Of a stretch of DNA of 13,118 nucleotides, positions 1 through 5,797 are shown piece after piece; positions within the stretch are counted from its first letter, which is position 1; every line of letters starts with the position of its first letter. Made by a program: the position numbers and the translations under genes. The notes under the pieces were generated by a model. That model was given only the letters and a program-made list of their open reading frames with translations, was not told where the DNA came from and did not search any database. The stretch lies in contig DAIAVG010000021.1 of NCBI GenBank assembly GCA_027445725.1, positions 1 through 13,118 of the forward strand, read 5' to 3'. The DNA comes from Acidithiobacillus sp. (GTDB lineage: Bacteria > Pseudomonadota > Gammaproteobacteria > Acidithiobacillales > Acidithiobacillaceae).

Positions 1-575
1 AACTGTGGGTTGTTTATCATTTTTTGGATGCCATCTGACATGAGTTCGCTTGTGTCGCGAGACCCCGTTGAGTAAAAATGATGATGAAACTTACGATCAT
101 CTATTTTGACGTCTCCGACAGAAATAACTTTGCTGTCGCTTGATTTTATACTATAGGTCATGAGAAGCCTGCCCGTATAGTTAACCGATAGCAGATGGAC
201 ATGATTTGACACAAAAAACCCTTTTATCACAACACAGACGATCTTGTTTCCACCTGGTCCTGTCTTGAACCCTCGCTCACCCAAAGCTTCATCGATATAC
301 TTTTTGAAGTCTTTGGCAACAGGCATATATATACCAGCCATCGGGATACCCAGGCTATCTTTTTTGGCTGTGACCTCATTATGGTGTTGTTTCTCATTCT
401 TTACGATTACATCAACGACAACCTTGTTAGCCCCTGGCACATCGGTCACACTAGGTTCACGCATGTAATGGGGATGTACCGTGCCAGGCACGAACGCTAC
501 AGTAGCACACCCACTCAGCAGCGCAGCAGCCCCCATAGCGGCAATAGTGGCGGCGGTTTTCAAATTGCGGTTCAT
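1..575 (-). CDS. Putative outer-membrane lipoprotein, YajG-like (3' end cut by window edge)
   Basis: An open frame starts at ATG 575 and runs leftwards off the window, with 191 codons visible. The Shine-Dalgarno AAGGAG lies just upstream of the start on the minus strand. The N-terminus is a lipoprotein signal: MNRNLKTAATIAAMG, a hydrophobic stretch, then the lipobox LSGC with the cysteine near residue 22. The rest is a soluble, beta-rich looking domain with no membrane segment. A segment reading KDFKKYIDEALGERGFKTG resembles the region in YajG-family lipoproteins that precedes the final strands, and the visible length is close to that family's usual size of about 190 residues, so little may be missing. 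The family call is a weak resemblance only. It is co-directional with the toxin-antitoxin pair but separated by 184 bases and probably has its own promoter. Its coding sequence is clearly more AT-rich than the secretion genes to the right, which suggests a different origin. Confidence 0.6.
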   Translation of the reverse strand, partial: MNRNLKTAATIAAMGAAALLSGCATVAFVPGTVHPHYMREPSVTDVPGANKVVVDVIVKNEKQHHNEVTAKKDSLGIPMAGIYMPVAKDFKKYIDEALGERGFKTGPGGNKIVCVVIKGFFVSNHVHLLSVNYTGRLLMTYSIKSSDSKVISVGDVKIDDRKFHHHFYSTGSRDTSELMSDGIQKMINNPQ

Positions 576-608
576 GATGGAGTTCTCCTTGGTTGTCATC
601 ATGGGGTT

Positions 609-617
609 ATTGTATCA
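609..617 (-). promoter_or_regulatory. Candidate extended -10 promoter for the lipoprotein gene
   Basis: On the minus strand the sequence reads TGATACAAT: a TACAAT hexamer with the TG of an extended -10 one base upstream. It lies about 34 bases before the ATG at 575, which leaves a short leader containing the AAGGAG ribosome site. No good -35 hexamer is visible at 17 bases, which is normal for extended -10 promoters. This is pattern matching only. Confidence 0.35.
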
Positions 618-679
618 TTCAGGCATTAAGCACGGTTGATTTTCGAACTTTTGGAACAGTTACCGGAGCCAGATCCCAA

Positions 680-701
680 CACCGCAGTCATCGCTGCGGT
701 G
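680..701. repeat. Perfect inverted repeat in the gap between toxin and lipoprotein
   Basis: CACCGCAG and its exact reverse complement CTGCGGTG flank a six-base loop. The hairpin lies 59 bases past the toxin stop codon on the minus strand. It is not followed by a T-run on either strand, so it is not a standard intrinsic terminator. It could protect the 3' end of the toxin transcript or act as a protein site. Confidence 0.5.
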
Positions 702-759
702 CCCAACTACCTAACCTGCGAGGCTATGGGTAGACCGTTATTCAGCGCCATGCGCAACA

Positions 760-1290
760 TCAACCCAAGCCATAATGTCCTTTTTGGTCGCCACGCAAAT
801 TATCACGGGGTGGGGGTGGGGCGGGGTTTTTCGCCGGAATCAGCCTGCCATCAGTGATGATCGGTTCCGGTTCCCCTATGGTGATGAGCGGATAATCACG
901 GTGCATGGGATTCAACAGATAGTTGTACTCCGCAGGTATGACCGCACTCGGCACAGCAAGCACCGCACTCCTGCCTTCTGAAATCCATTGCATCCCGATA
1001 TCCTGCAGAGATCCGTAGGGCTGCCCACTCCGCCAGCCAGTCGGTAACTGCTCAACGCTTACGCTCTCAACTATCAGATCATCGGGAAATACCGCCGGAA
1101 TCACGACATAGTGCGCCCGTAACGGATCATCCTGGACCAACATCTCCAGCATGGCCAGCGACTGGCTGGCTGCCGTATATACCACGGGCACCCCTTTCCG
1201 GTTCCATCGACCGCCATAACGACGTGCCCCTTCACCACTGAACGCTGTCCCAGCAAATCTGGCCGTAACCATCCGCCAGACGGTTCGCAT
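760..1290 (-). CDS. RES-domain toxin of a type II toxin-antitoxin pair
   Basis: A 176-residue protein with the hallmarks of the RES family. Near the N-terminus it has YGGRWNRKGVPVVYTA followed by SLAMLE. In the second half it has a VPSAVIPAEYNYLLNPMH stretch. These supply the arginine (R28), tyrosine (Y38), glutamate (E49) and serine (S115) expected of the active site. RES toxins are known to attack NAD+ (phosphorolysis or hydrolysis) or to ADP-ribosylate a target; which applies here cannot be read from sequence. The start codon shares one base with the antitoxin stop (TGATG), so the two are probably translationally coupled. The domain seems to end around PIITDGRLI. The last 25 or so residues form a proline-rich, charged tail (NPAPPPPRDN) encoded by the C-rich complement of the G-tract run and are probably not part of the catalytic fold. 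No disruption is visible, so the toxin is presumably intact. Confidence 0.88.
   Translation of the reverse strand: MRTVWRMVTARFAGTAFSGEGARRYGGRWNRKGVPVVYTAASQSLAMLEMLVQDDPLRAHYVVIPAVFPDDLIVESVSVEQLPTGWRSGQPYGSLQDIGMQWISEGRSAVLAVPSAVIPAEYNYLLNPMHRDYPLITIGEPEPIITDGRLIPAKNPAPPPPRDNLRGDQKGHYGLG
807..826 (+). other. Potential G-quadruplex in the toxin 3' end
   Basis: The plus strand has four G-tracts of 4, 5, 4 and 4 bases separated by single bases T, T and C, then TTTT. Short-loop arrangements of this kind are the type most prone to fold into stable G-quadruplexes. The toxin is read from the minus strand, so the G-rich strand is its template strand. The encoded residues are the PAPPPP tail of the toxin. 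Confidence 0.55.
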
Positions 1291-1724
1291 CAGGCAAACA
1301 CCCCATGTTCTATGCGTCCGAGCGTATCGAGCACACTTTCGGAACCCACGTCGGTATCCATCAAGGAAAGCGGGGTCAATCCAGATAAGGCCATATTTTG
1401 AGATTTCAGCCAGTCAACCGCCATCTCCAGGCTGCCAAATACGTCCTCCGCACGCTCAATCACCCGAGCCAATCGAACCATTTTGGCGGATTCCTCACTG
1501 TTCAGTATTCCTTCCCTCTTGCGTCTGGCCAAAGTGCGATAAGGGATACCCAACATGGAAGCCAACTCCGTCTGTGAAATGCGTAAGGAGGCTGAAAGCG
1601 AATCCACGGAAGAAGAAGGTATCCCGTGACGAATAACTTGAACCCACTGCAATGGGCTGCTTGGAGAAGTGGCCAAAACGTCATGGCCTCCCAACAAAAT
1701 ACCGGTCGAAACAGATCCAGTCAT
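1290..1724 (-). CDS. Xre/MbcA/ParS-type antitoxin of the RES toxin
   Basis: A 144-residue protein directly upstream of the RES toxin and overlapping it by one base. Residues about 43-100 form a helix-turn-helix region (LSASLRISQTELASMLGIPY, then TLARRKREG), as in Xre-like antitoxins that bind their own promoter. The C-terminal part (AVDWLKSQNMALSGLTPLSL, then a glycine and VLDTLGRIEHGVFA) matches the pattern of the MbcA/ParS toxin-binding domain (DUF2384). That domain occludes the RES active site and ends in a conserved L-x-RI-x-x-G segment. Length and gene order (antitoxin first) are typical. It is expected to neutralise the toxin and repress the pair. On mobile elements such pairs stabilise inheritance. 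The start at ATG 1724 has only a G-rich ribosome site, a run of seven G followed by TGA, about five bases upstream. Confidence 0.85.
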   Translation of the reverse strand: MTGSVSTGILLGGHDVLATSPSSPLQWVQVIRHGIPSSSVDSLSASLRISQTELASMLGIPYRTLARRKREGILNSEESAKMVRLARVIERAEDVFGSLEMAVDWLKSQNMALSGLTPLSLMDTDVGSESVLDTLGRIEHGVFA

Positions 1725-1828
1725 GCTTCACCCCCCCATGCAAGACATGTGGCACAACAACAAGTCAAAGATGGCATGATCGCGTGAAGCGGTCAAGTTC
1801 GGACATGATTGCCGTCCACCATCACTAG

Positions 1829-1861
1829 GCGGCGCGGATCAAAATGATCCACAAACGCCGC
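1829..1861. promoter_or_regulatory. Nested dyad in the divergent intergenic region, candidate operator (copy 1)
   Basis: The core is GGATCA-AAA-TGATCC at 1836-1850, a perfect 6-bp inverted repeat. It is flanked by outer arms GCGGCG (1829-1834) and CGCCGC (1856-1861). It lies in the 243-base gap between the antitoxin start and virB8, 118 bases ahead of the virB8 start. The same core, with one base changed in the spacer, is found at 5656-5670 ahead of pilL. No T-run follows on either strand, so an operator is more likely than a terminator. Apart from this dyad the gap is AT-rich and I found no convincing -35/-10 pair for virB8. Confidence 0.5.
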
Positions 1862-1957
1862 ACACAGAAAAAATATTCACCGAACAAGCCCATAAAACAC
1901 CGTTTTTTAAGTAAACCATTGTTGTTTTTGCTCCGGTATGCTTCTCGACGAATCCAC

Positions 1958-1962
1958 AGGAG
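1958..1962 (+). promoter_or_regulatory. Ribosome binding site that decides the virB8 start
   Basis: AGGAG lies five bases before GTG 1968. The in-frame ATG at 1938 has no purine-rich site before it. The GTG is therefore the better start and shortens the protein by ten residues. Confidence 0.6.
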
Positions 1963-1967
1963 CTGCC

Positions 1968-2651
1968 GTGTTTCGAAAAACGCACTACGAAAACATCCCT
2001 TCCACGCATCAGCCATCGCCCGCAAAAAAGGTGTGGTATGAACGCTATGCAGCACCGTGGGTGGAACGCAACCGCGCCTATGCGCTGCTCGTCATCGCCG
2101 CCATCGCCATCGCCGCGCTTTCCTTCACGGTTATGGAACTGGTGCCGCTCAAGCAGAATGTTCCCTGGATTGTGCCGGTCAACCCCGCCACTGGAAAACC
2201 GGTGCAGGCGCCGCTCCGTATTGTCGGCCGCACCATGACGCCCAGCCAAATCACGCTGCAATACTTCATGGCGAAATGGATCTCCAATCTGCTGACCCTG
2301 AACCCTGCCTTGACCGTGGCCAACCTCAAGGAAGATTACGCGGAAACCATAGACCCCGCACGGCAACAATACGATCAATGGATCAAGATTCACAAACCCA
2401 TTTATGCACTCGAAACCTCTCCTGGATTGCTGGCCAACGTCCAAATCAACAGCACCAGCTTCATGGGCGCCAACAATGTCTTTATCCGGGCAACGCGCAT
2501 TAAAACCCACGATGGGAAAACCAGCACTCAACATTGGAACTGCACCATCGGCTATCAAATCATTCCACCCACTACCGTACAGCAGGCCTATGCAAATCCT
2601 CTGGGGTTTTTTGTACGTGAGTTCACCTGTACGAGAAGTCTTGTCCACTAA
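1968..2651 (+). CDS. virB8: VirB8/TrbF-family conjugation protein
   Basis: A 227-residue bitopic inner-membrane protein. It has a short basic cytoplasmic N-terminus, one membrane helix at about residues 38-58 (AYALLVIAAIAIAALSFTVM), then a periplasmic domain. Near the C-terminus it has NPLGFFVREF (from residue 210), the NPxGF signature of VirB8/TrbF. Known role: VirB8 is an inner-membrane assembly factor of type IV secretion that links the core complex to the inner-membrane platform and pilus subunits. It opens a tight series with virB9 18 bases downstream and virB10 after that, the classic VirB8-9-10 order. I use the GTG at 1968 because of the AGGAG before it; an in-frame ATG at 1938 would add ten residues. 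I considered the DotI/TraM family of IncI plasmids, but the following VirB9 and VirB10 proteins fit the VirB/Trb lineage better. Confidence 0.85.
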   Translation: MFRKTHYENIPSTHQPSPAKKVWYERYAAPWVERNRAYALLVIAAIAIAALSFTVMELVPLKQNVPWIVPVNPATGKPVQAPLRIVGRTMTPSQITLQYFMAKWISNLLTLNPALTVANLKEDYAETIDPARQQYDQWIKIHKPIYALETSPGLLANVQINSTSFMGANNVFIRATRIKTHDGKTSTQHWNCTIGYQIIPPTTVQQAYANPLGFFVREFTCTRSLVH

Positions 2652-2669
2652 GCAATAGAGGCTCAATCC

Positions 2670-3473
2670 ATGCGAAAACTGTCCATTGTCATCCGCCCAG
2701 CCATTCTCTGGATGGCCCTTTCACTGTCCGCTCCGGCGGCATTTGCCGATGGTGCGATCCCTACCATTTCACCGGACAGTACCCATGTGGTTTCGTTTAC
2801 CTATAGCCCGCAGTCCGTGTACCACATTCGCACCGAGCCGCACATGGTCACTGACCTCAAATTGGCGCCTGGCGAAGTCATGGAGATGCTGGTGCTGGGC
2901 AATACCGCGCAATGGATTTCGGCATCGGCCCCAGGCAACGTCTTCCTGAAAGCCACGTCTCCCGGGCTGACCACATCCGGCACCCTGGTTACCAATATGC
3001 GCACCTACCAGTTATTCATCACGTCCAGCAAATCAGGCAACTGGTACCAGCAGGTGTCCTGGATGTCCGGACCCATGGTCGCCATGCAAAACCCGATTCC
3101 ACCCGCGCCGATGATGAGGCCGCAATCCGCCGACACAACAAAGCCCGTCAAGACCCATGGAACACAGTCCATCGGCCAGGAAAGCGCCGTCAAGGCCATG
3201 AGCAACCTGCATTTCAATTACCGTATTCGTGGCCATGCGTTATTCCGCCCCACGGAAGTCTTCGACAATGGCACCTTCACCTGGATTAGCGTGCCCATCG
3301 CCGGCAACTCCCCCATGCCAGCGCTCTTTGTCCGTGAGCATGGTCAGTATGTTATCGCCAACTACACGGTCAAAGGGCATTACCTGGTCGTCCAGCAGAC
3401 CTTCCACGAAGCCAAACTCCGCATCGGCAACCGGTCTGTCACCATTGTTCATGAGGGGGCTGTGAATGGATAA
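2670..3473 (+). CDS. virB9: VirB9/TrbG/CagX-family core-complex protein
   Basis: A 267-residue periplasmic protein with a cleavable signal peptide (probable cut after APAAFA, residue 26). The N-terminal domain, about residues 40-130, has FTYSPQSVYHIRTEPHMVTD and the LAPGE segment of VirB9 proteins. A flexible linker rich in proline and methionine (about 140-175) leads to a C-terminal beta-sandwich. That domain shows YRIRG, a PTEVFDNGTFTWI block and a final block ending LRIGNRSVTIVHEG, all diagnostic of VirB9/TrbG. Known role: VirB9 with VirB7 and VirB10 forms the trans-envelope ring channel. No small VirB7 lipoprotein gene is found beside it. The start ATG has a modest site (AGAGG) upstream. 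The 3' end overlaps virB10 by eight bases. Confidence 0.92.
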   Translation: MRKLSIVIRPAILWMALSLSAPAAFADGAIPTISPDSTHVVSFTYSPQSVYHIRTEPHMVTDLKLAPGEVMEMLVLGNTAQWISASAPGNVFLKATSPGLTTSGTLVTNMRTYQLFITSSKSGNWYQQVSWMSGPMVAMQNPIPPAPMMRPQSADTTKPVKTHGTQSIGQESAVKAMSNLHFNYRIRGHALFRPTEVFDNGTFTWISVPIAGNSPMPALFVREHGQYVIANYTVKGHYLVVQQTFHEAKLRIGNRSVTIVHEGAVNG

Positions 3474-4875
3474 TCAAGACGACCTCCTCGCGCCATTGCC
3501 GGAGGATGAGCCCACAGCAGCCAACGTGGGCGGACAAGCACCACAGCCTCAGACCGCAGCGCCGGCGCGCACGGTCCGCAGTGGCGGGTTTGCCGTAAAC
3601 AAGGCACAAAAAACACCGACCTCCAAGCGGATACACTGGATCATCGCGGGGTTCCTGCTCCTCATCGTGGGCATAGCCTTCGGTGTGCAAATGCTTATCC
3701 ACTCTGCCATGAACCACGGGAAGAGTGCGGCAAAAGCCGCCGCCTCCAAGCCGCTCGTGGTGGGCAACAAGAGCCAGGAGAGCGGCGCAGCCGGTCTCGA
3801 TTCCCTGTTGCAGCAACAGCAATCGGCAGCGCAACAGCACCATGCACCAGCGCAGTCCCATGTGGTGACCGGCATTCCAGCATCCAAAGCCGCTCAGACG
3901 CCGAGATACGGCCTCGGGATACCCAAAGTCAATGGCGCCTTGAGTCAAGCCGAGGCACAACAGAATGCCAAGGCCTCGCAAATTGCGGCCAGCACGCTGA
4001 TCGCCTTGCATGGACAGGCGCCACAGGCCGCTTCCACTCAGCCCGCCAGCAACCCCGATAGCCCCTCCGCCATCCAGCAACGCATCGCTAAGCTCCGGGA
4101 ACAGGAGCAGACAGCCTATCAACAGGCATCGAATAACAACCTTGGTCTACACGGGCCAATGGCGTCGCTCGCTGCGGAACAGGCCGGGCTGCTGGCGTCA
4201 GCATCGCACTCCACCACGAACGCCAAAACGAGTTGGCAGAAGTCCCTGCAAGGAGGAGCCGGTTATGGCGGCATTCTGCCGACCTTGCCCAGACTCCATC
4301 GCGTCGCGCTCTATCCGGGCACCATCATCCCCGCCGTGACCATCACCCGTTTGGATACCCAGACCCCTGGGACGGTCACAGCACAGGTCACCCGCACGGT
4401 CTACAGCAATCAGGGGGCACCAGCGATTCCCGCTGGTTCACGATTGATCGGGCGGTACGATGGGGATGTATCCAGCGGACAAACCCGCGTAATGCTGGGC
4501 TTTACCCGCGTCATTTTCCCTGACGGCAAGGAAATAGCCCTTCAGGGAATGTCGGGGACTGGCCCTCGCGGAGCCGACGGAGTCACCGGAAATGTGCATA
4601 CCCATTTCTGGACCGATCTGGGATCCAGTCTGCTGGTAGCTTTAATCTCCTCCGGAGTGGACAGTATCCCGAATCCCAACAACAACGCCTCCGGCAACAC
4701 CTATATCGGTTCGAGCGGTACGACACCAACACAAACAGGAGCGCAGGTGCTCGACCAGCAGGCGCAAAATCTGCTGCAGCCTTATACGAACATTCAGCCA
4801 ACCATCACGGTGCCGGCTGGCCTGCCGTTCCGAATCATGGTGAACAAAACCATCATGCTGCCGGAGGGGGATTAA
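3466..4875 (+). CDS. virB10: VirB10/TrbI-family core-complex protein
   Basis: A 469-residue protein spanning both membranes in its family. It has an acidic, proline/alanine-rich cytoplasmic N-terminus and an inner-membrane helix at about 57-78. A long low-complexity periplasmic stretch rich in Q and A (a QQQQ run near 116-119) extends to about 265. The TrbI/VirB10 C-terminal domain runs from about 280 to 469, with IIPAVTITRLDTQTPG, IPAGSRLIGRYDGDV and RVIFPDGKEIALQG, and then a hydrophobic segment (DLGSSLLVALISSGV, 384-398) in the position of the outer-membrane antenna. The end, PAGLPFRIMVNKTIMLPEGD, is also typical. Known role: it senses ATP-driven changes at the inner membrane and gates the outer-membrane pore. 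The start overlaps virB9 by eight bases, with GAGGGGG just upstream. The next gene starts two bases after its stop. Confidence 0.94.
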   Translation: MDNQDDLLAPLPEDEPTAANVGGQAPQPQTAAPARTVRSGGFAVNKAQKTPTSKRIHWIIAGFLLLIVGIAFGVQMLIHSAMNHGKSAAKAAASKPLVVGNKSQESGAAGLDSLLQQQQSAAQQHHAPAQSHVVTGIPASKAAQTPRYGLGIPKVNGALSQAEAQQNAKASQIAASTLIALHGQAPQAASTQPASNPDSPSAIQQRIAKLREQEQTAYQQASNNNLGLHGPMASLAAEQAGLLASASHSTTNAKTSWQKSLQGGAGYGGILPTLPRLHRVALYPGTIIPAVTITRLDTQTPGTVTAQVTRTVYSNQGAPAIPAGSRLIGRYDGDVSSGQTRVMLGFTRVIFPDGKEIALQGMSGTGPRGADGVTGNVHTHFWTDLGSSLLVALISSGVDSIPNPNNNASGNTYIGSSGTTPTQTGAQVLDQQAQNLLQPYTNIQPTITVPAGLPFRIMVNKTIMLPEGD

Positions 4876-4877
4876 GT

Positions 4878-5735
4878 ATGCCCATAAACAGGGCAAGTAA
4901 GCGCCAAAAAGCCGTTTTTATAAACCCAATATGGGGAAACGGAACGGGTATTATTTCTCGCATGCACAGAAATTCTTCGCACTGGCCGTTGTTGGCGCTT
5001 ATGGTCTCCATGGCCTCCCCCCTGGCGGAGGCTGCTGGCGATACTTCCATTATCGCCCTTTCCTCCGTCTCTGGAAATTTCGTCGCCAAAGCCACGCAGC
5101 CCACACAAGCCGTCGATGGCAAAACGGTTGAGGCCGCATCGATGCAAATCACTCCGGCGGAAGATGCTGGTGGACGCATGTCGCGCGCACTGCCACACGA
5201 AATGTCCTCCGCCCTGCACGCCGTCTCACGCATCTACAAGATTCCGATGGGGTTACTCCGCGCCATCAGTTTGACTGAGTCCGGTTTGTGGCCTTGGTCA
5301 TTAAACGTGTATGGGCAGGGTTATCACTACGACAGCCGTCAAGCCATGCTTCGCGCCGTGCATCAGTTCTTTTCCAAAGGGGTTTCCATGGTGGATATCG
5401 GCCCGATGCAGGTGGACTGGCATTACCACGGATGGCGTTTTGGTTCTGTTCAGGCCGCAGCCAACCCGTTGCGCAACATCGCCGTCGCTGGTCGCCTACT
5501 CCGTGACAATTACCAGAAAACAGGCTCATGGCAGGGCGCTGTCGGGCTGTATCACGGCGGAAGCCCGGGTCGACAGAACCGCTACATACAGAAGGTTTTT
5601 TCCAGGTGGACCACCCGGAATAGCCCCCTGCCATGGCAGGGGGCATGGGGTACCGGGATCAGAATGATCCCGAACCAACCGGCGCACACCACATTGGTGG
5701 CGCTCTCACAACCATCTGACGGGCAATCATCATGA
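4878..5735 (+). CDS. VirB1-like lytic transglycosylase
   Basis: A 285-residue protein with an SLT (goose-lysozyme-like) domain at about residues 112-245. The catalytic glutamate is E134 in ISLTESGLWPWSLN. It is followed by the DIGPMQVDWHYHGW block (173-186) and AVGLYHGGSPGRQNRYIQKV (221-240), which matches the family's final substrate-binding motif. A hydrophobic stretch at 36-50 ending AEA looks like a signal peptide with an unusually long N-region. The start at ATG 4878 is kept because GGAGGGGG stands seven bases before it, whereas the shorter start at 4962 has no good site. It probably cuts peptidoglycan locally so the secretion channel or pilus can pass. It could serve either machine: VirB1 in VirB systems, PilT in IncI thin-pilus operons. 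The last 40 residues lie outside the domain and their DNA holds three inverted repeats. The stop overlaps an in-frame ATG of the next gene. Confidence 0.9.
   Translation: MPINRASKRQKAVFINPIWGNGTGIISRMHRNSSHWPLLALMVSMASPLAEAAGDTSIIALSSVSGNFVAKATQPTQAVDGKTVEAASMQITPAEDAGGRMSRALPHEMSSALHAVSRIYKIPMGLLRAISLTESGLWPWSLNVYGQGYHYDSRQAMLRAVHQFFSKGVSMVDIGPMQVDWHYHGWRFGSVQAAANPLRNIAVAGRLLRDNYQKTGSWQGAVGLYHGGSPGRQNRYIQKVFSRWTTRNSPLPWQGAWGTGIRMIPNQPAHTTLVALSQPSDGQSS
5623..5644. repeat. Perfect 22-bp palindrome in the 3' end of the virB1-like gene
   Basis: Two 11-base arms, GCCCCCTGCCA and TGGCAGGGGGC, meet with no spacer. The site is inside the non-conserved C-terminal tail of the transglycosylase (residues SPLPWQGAW), so the palindrome is unlikely to be forced by protein conservation. 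It is first of three consecutive inverted repeats. No T-run follows. Confidence 0.6.
5654..5672. promoter_or_regulatory. Dyad, candidate operator (copy 2) ahead of pilL
   Basis: CGGGATCA-GAA-TGATCCCG has perfect 8-bp arms around a three-base spacer. Its inner 15 bases (5656-5670) match the core ahead of virB8 at 14 of 15 positions; only the first spacer base differs (A to G). It lies 128 bases before the pilL start, against 118 for the other copy before virB8. The shared sequence, symmetry and spacing suggest a binding site for one regulator, possibly with an internal promoter for the pilus genes. Confidence 0.5.
5682..5703. repeat. Imperfect inverted repeat, third in the cluster
   Basis: GCGCACACCA and TGGTGGCGC pair around a CAT loop with one bulged base on the left arm. 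It is nine bases after the second dyad and ends just before the last codons of the virB1-like gene. Confidence 0.4.
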
Positions 5736-5785
5736 TCTTCAAGCAACCTTTTTCAGACCACCAGGATTCGGCGCACCGCCAGAAC

Positions 5786-5790
5786 AGGAG
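5786..5790 (+). promoter_or_regulatory. Ribosome binding site that decides the pilL start
   Basis: AGGAG lies seven bases before ATG 5798. The earlier in-frame ATG at 5732 overlaps the upstream stop (ATGA) but would place 22 polar residues before the lipoprotein signal. Confidence 0.55.
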
Positions 5791-5797
5791 CATCCGT

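Noticed and set aside
636..981. Short plus-strand frames across the TA toxin and its downstream gap
   Set aside because: They overlap the RES toxin in antisense, lack ribosome sites and encode no recognisable protein.
1725..1790. GCTTCAC and GTGAAGC as an operator pair before the antitoxin
   Set aside because: Seven-base arms 52 bases apart are expected by chance in a region this size, and one arm overlaps the ribosome-site area of the antitoxin.
1839..2666. 275-codon open frame on the minus strand opposite virB8
   Set aside because: It covers virB8 entirely and the intergenic dyad. Its protein has no recognisable motif and the plus-strand gene has clear family signatures.
3439..4122. 227-codon open frame on the minus strand opposite virB10
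   Set aside because: It is a shadow of the alanine/glutamine-rich part of virB10, with atypical composition and no context.
1968..4875. Assignment of the three core genes to the IncI/Dot-Icm set (TraM/TraN/TraO, DotI/DotH/DotG)
   Set aside because: The thin-pilus neighbours made this tempting, but the NPLGF motif, the VirB9 C-terminal blocks and the VirB10 C-terminal domain fit the VirB/Trb lineage.
5623..5672. Intrinsic terminator between the virB and pil genes
   Set aside because: The stems are strong, but no T-run follows any of them on the plus strand, and they lie inside the coding sequence ahead of its stop.
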